Assembly (NCBI GenBank): GCA_965655865.1 | Contig: CBFHJJ010000039.1 | Coordinates: forward strand, 1 to 5,429 | DNA: 5,429 nucleotides | Direction: 5' to 3' | Source of the DNA: MAG-121220-bin8 sp965655865 | Lineage (GTDB): Bacteria > Bacteroidota > Bacteroidia > Flavobacteriales > Flavobacteriaceae | Shown: one piece after another, positions 5,155 to 5,429 of the stretch | How positions within the stretch are numbered: position 1 is the stretch's first letter | How the letters are laid out: each line of letters opens with the position of its first letter | Program-made: the position numbers and the translations under genes | The notes under the pieces: generated by a model | What the model saw: the letters and a program-made list of their open reading frames with translations, nothing else | Told to the model about the DNA's origin: nothing | Database searches by the model: none

Positions 5155-5162
5155 CAAATTTA
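5155..5162 (-). promoter_or_regulatory. Bacteroidota -7 promoter element for tRNA-His
   Basis: On the - strand, TAAATTTG is an exact match to the Bacteroidota sigma-ABfr -7 consensus TAnnTTTG. It ends 13 bases before the G at the tRNA 5' end, so initiation a few bases downstream would give a very short leader, as is usual for tRNA genes. No TTG is present at the expected -33 spacing; the upstream DNA is pure A/T. The match is direct; promoter activity is inferred. Confidence 0.6.
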
Positions 5163-5280
5163 TATTATTTTATCTAATATTTCTAATAAAATATTATTGA
5201 TATTATAAGTTAGAAAAATATTTTCTGTAAAAAGATGTATTTAATATTTATTATATTAAAGATTAAATAATTATCTATTT

Positions 5281-5429
5281 ATGGATTTAAACTCTATATC
5301 TCTTGGGCTGATGATTTTTTTTTACTTATTCGCAGGAATTAGTCATTTTAAAAATCCTAAATTTTTTCTTCAAATAACACCAAAATGGGTATATAAACCT
5401 GATTTAGTCAATATTATTATTGGTATTCT
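5281..5429 (+). CDS. DoxX-like membrane protein, N-terminal part, cut by window end
   Basis: The frame is open from the ATG at 5281 to the window edge, giving 49 codons. It reads as a first membrane helix (about 5-20, LGLMIFFYLFAG) followed by ISHFKNPKFFLQITPKWV (20-37) and then 'Lys-Pro-Asp-Leu-Val-Asn-Ile-Ile-Ile-Gly-Ile', the start of a second helix. 'Phe-Ala-Gly-x-x-His-Phe-x-x-Pro-x-Phe-Phe' and 'x-Pro-x-Trp-Val' are familiar from DoxX-like four-helix proteins of Bacteroidota, whose function is mostly unknown. An in-frame stop at 5257-5259 with no other ATG after it supports the chosen start. A T9 run (5315-5323) lies near the start. The remainder lies outside the window. Confidence 0.75.
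   Translation, partial: MDLNSISLGLMIFFYLFAGISHFKNPKFFLQITPKWVYKPDLVNIIIGI

Noticed and set aside
5197..5226. Possible promoter for the DoxX-like gene: TTG (5197-5199), 19-base spacer, TATTTTCT (5219-5226)
   Set aside because: The spacing suits a Bacteroidota promoter, but the -7 element lacks the last two consensus bases (TG) and such matches are expected by chance in this AT-rich gap.
5175..5260. Two short A/T inverted repeats: 8-bp arms 5175-5182/5189-5196 and 5240-5247/5253-5260
   Set aside because: Arms of 8 A/T bases arise easily by chance in nearly pure A/T DNA, and neither sits at an evident promoter or terminator.
5315..5323. T9 run near the start of the DoxX-like gene as a phase-variation switch
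   Set aside because: Runs of 8 or 9 A or T occur in several genes here (for example 626-633, 4680-4687, 4914-4922), so this is a composition effect without specific support.
1..5429. CRISPR array, insertion sequence, transposase, integrase or phage genes
   Set aside because: No spaced direct repeats, terminal inverted repeats around an open frame, or mobile-element proteins were seen.

Overview
The window comes from a very AT-rich bacterial chromosome, most likely a flavobacterium or a close relative in the Bacteroidota. The evidence is the strong A/T codon bias, the lack of Shine-Dalgarno sequences before the starts, a Bacteroidota-type -7 promoter element (TAAATTTG) before a tRNA gene, signal peptides ending in Ser-Gln or Ala-Gln, and Bacteroidota-style DUF2911 and DoxX-like proteins. 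Every protein gene is on the + strand and tightly packed; only a tRNA-His gene is on the - strand.

Left block (4-1269): a short MotA/TolQ/ExbB-like channel protein, a four-helix membrane protein with an Arg-Asp-Glu-Arg-Asp motif, a 67-residue XRE-type repressor, and a small Cys4 zinc-ribbon-like protein whose start is uncertain and probably non-ATG. Spacings are 4 bp, 1 bp and an overlap or near-overlap, so this looks like one operon. A membrane protein followed directly by a tiny XRE regulator is a recurrent arrangement, probably an autoregulated membrane-associated module.

Centre block (1314-3560): three overlapping genes for an ABC system. They are a LolD/MacB-type ATPase, an FtsX-type permease with a histidine-rich extracytoplasmic loop, and a secreted DUF3299-like protein with a Cys-x2-Cys motif. 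From memory, this order matches part of the zinc-responsive PA4063-PA4066 region of Pseudomonas aeruginosa and resembles the Zrg zinc system of Vibrio, so transition-metal (zinc) handling is the leading inference. A striking nested inverted repeat (1272-1328; perfect 10-bp outer arms, perfect 13-bp inner arms) spans the 44-bp gap before the ATPase and contains its ATG. It is the best candidate for an undescribed control element in the window.

Right block (3590-4968): a TspO/MBR membrane protein, a secreted DUF2911 protein and a membrane-anchored single-domain rhodanese. DUF2911 and rhodanese are 3 bp apart; an 18-bp perfect palindrome lies just before the DUF2911 gene.

Right edge: a self-contained tRNA-His(GTG) unit on the - strand with its own -7 element and intrinsic terminator, a short AT-rich gap, and the first 49 codons of a DoxX-like membrane protein running off the window.
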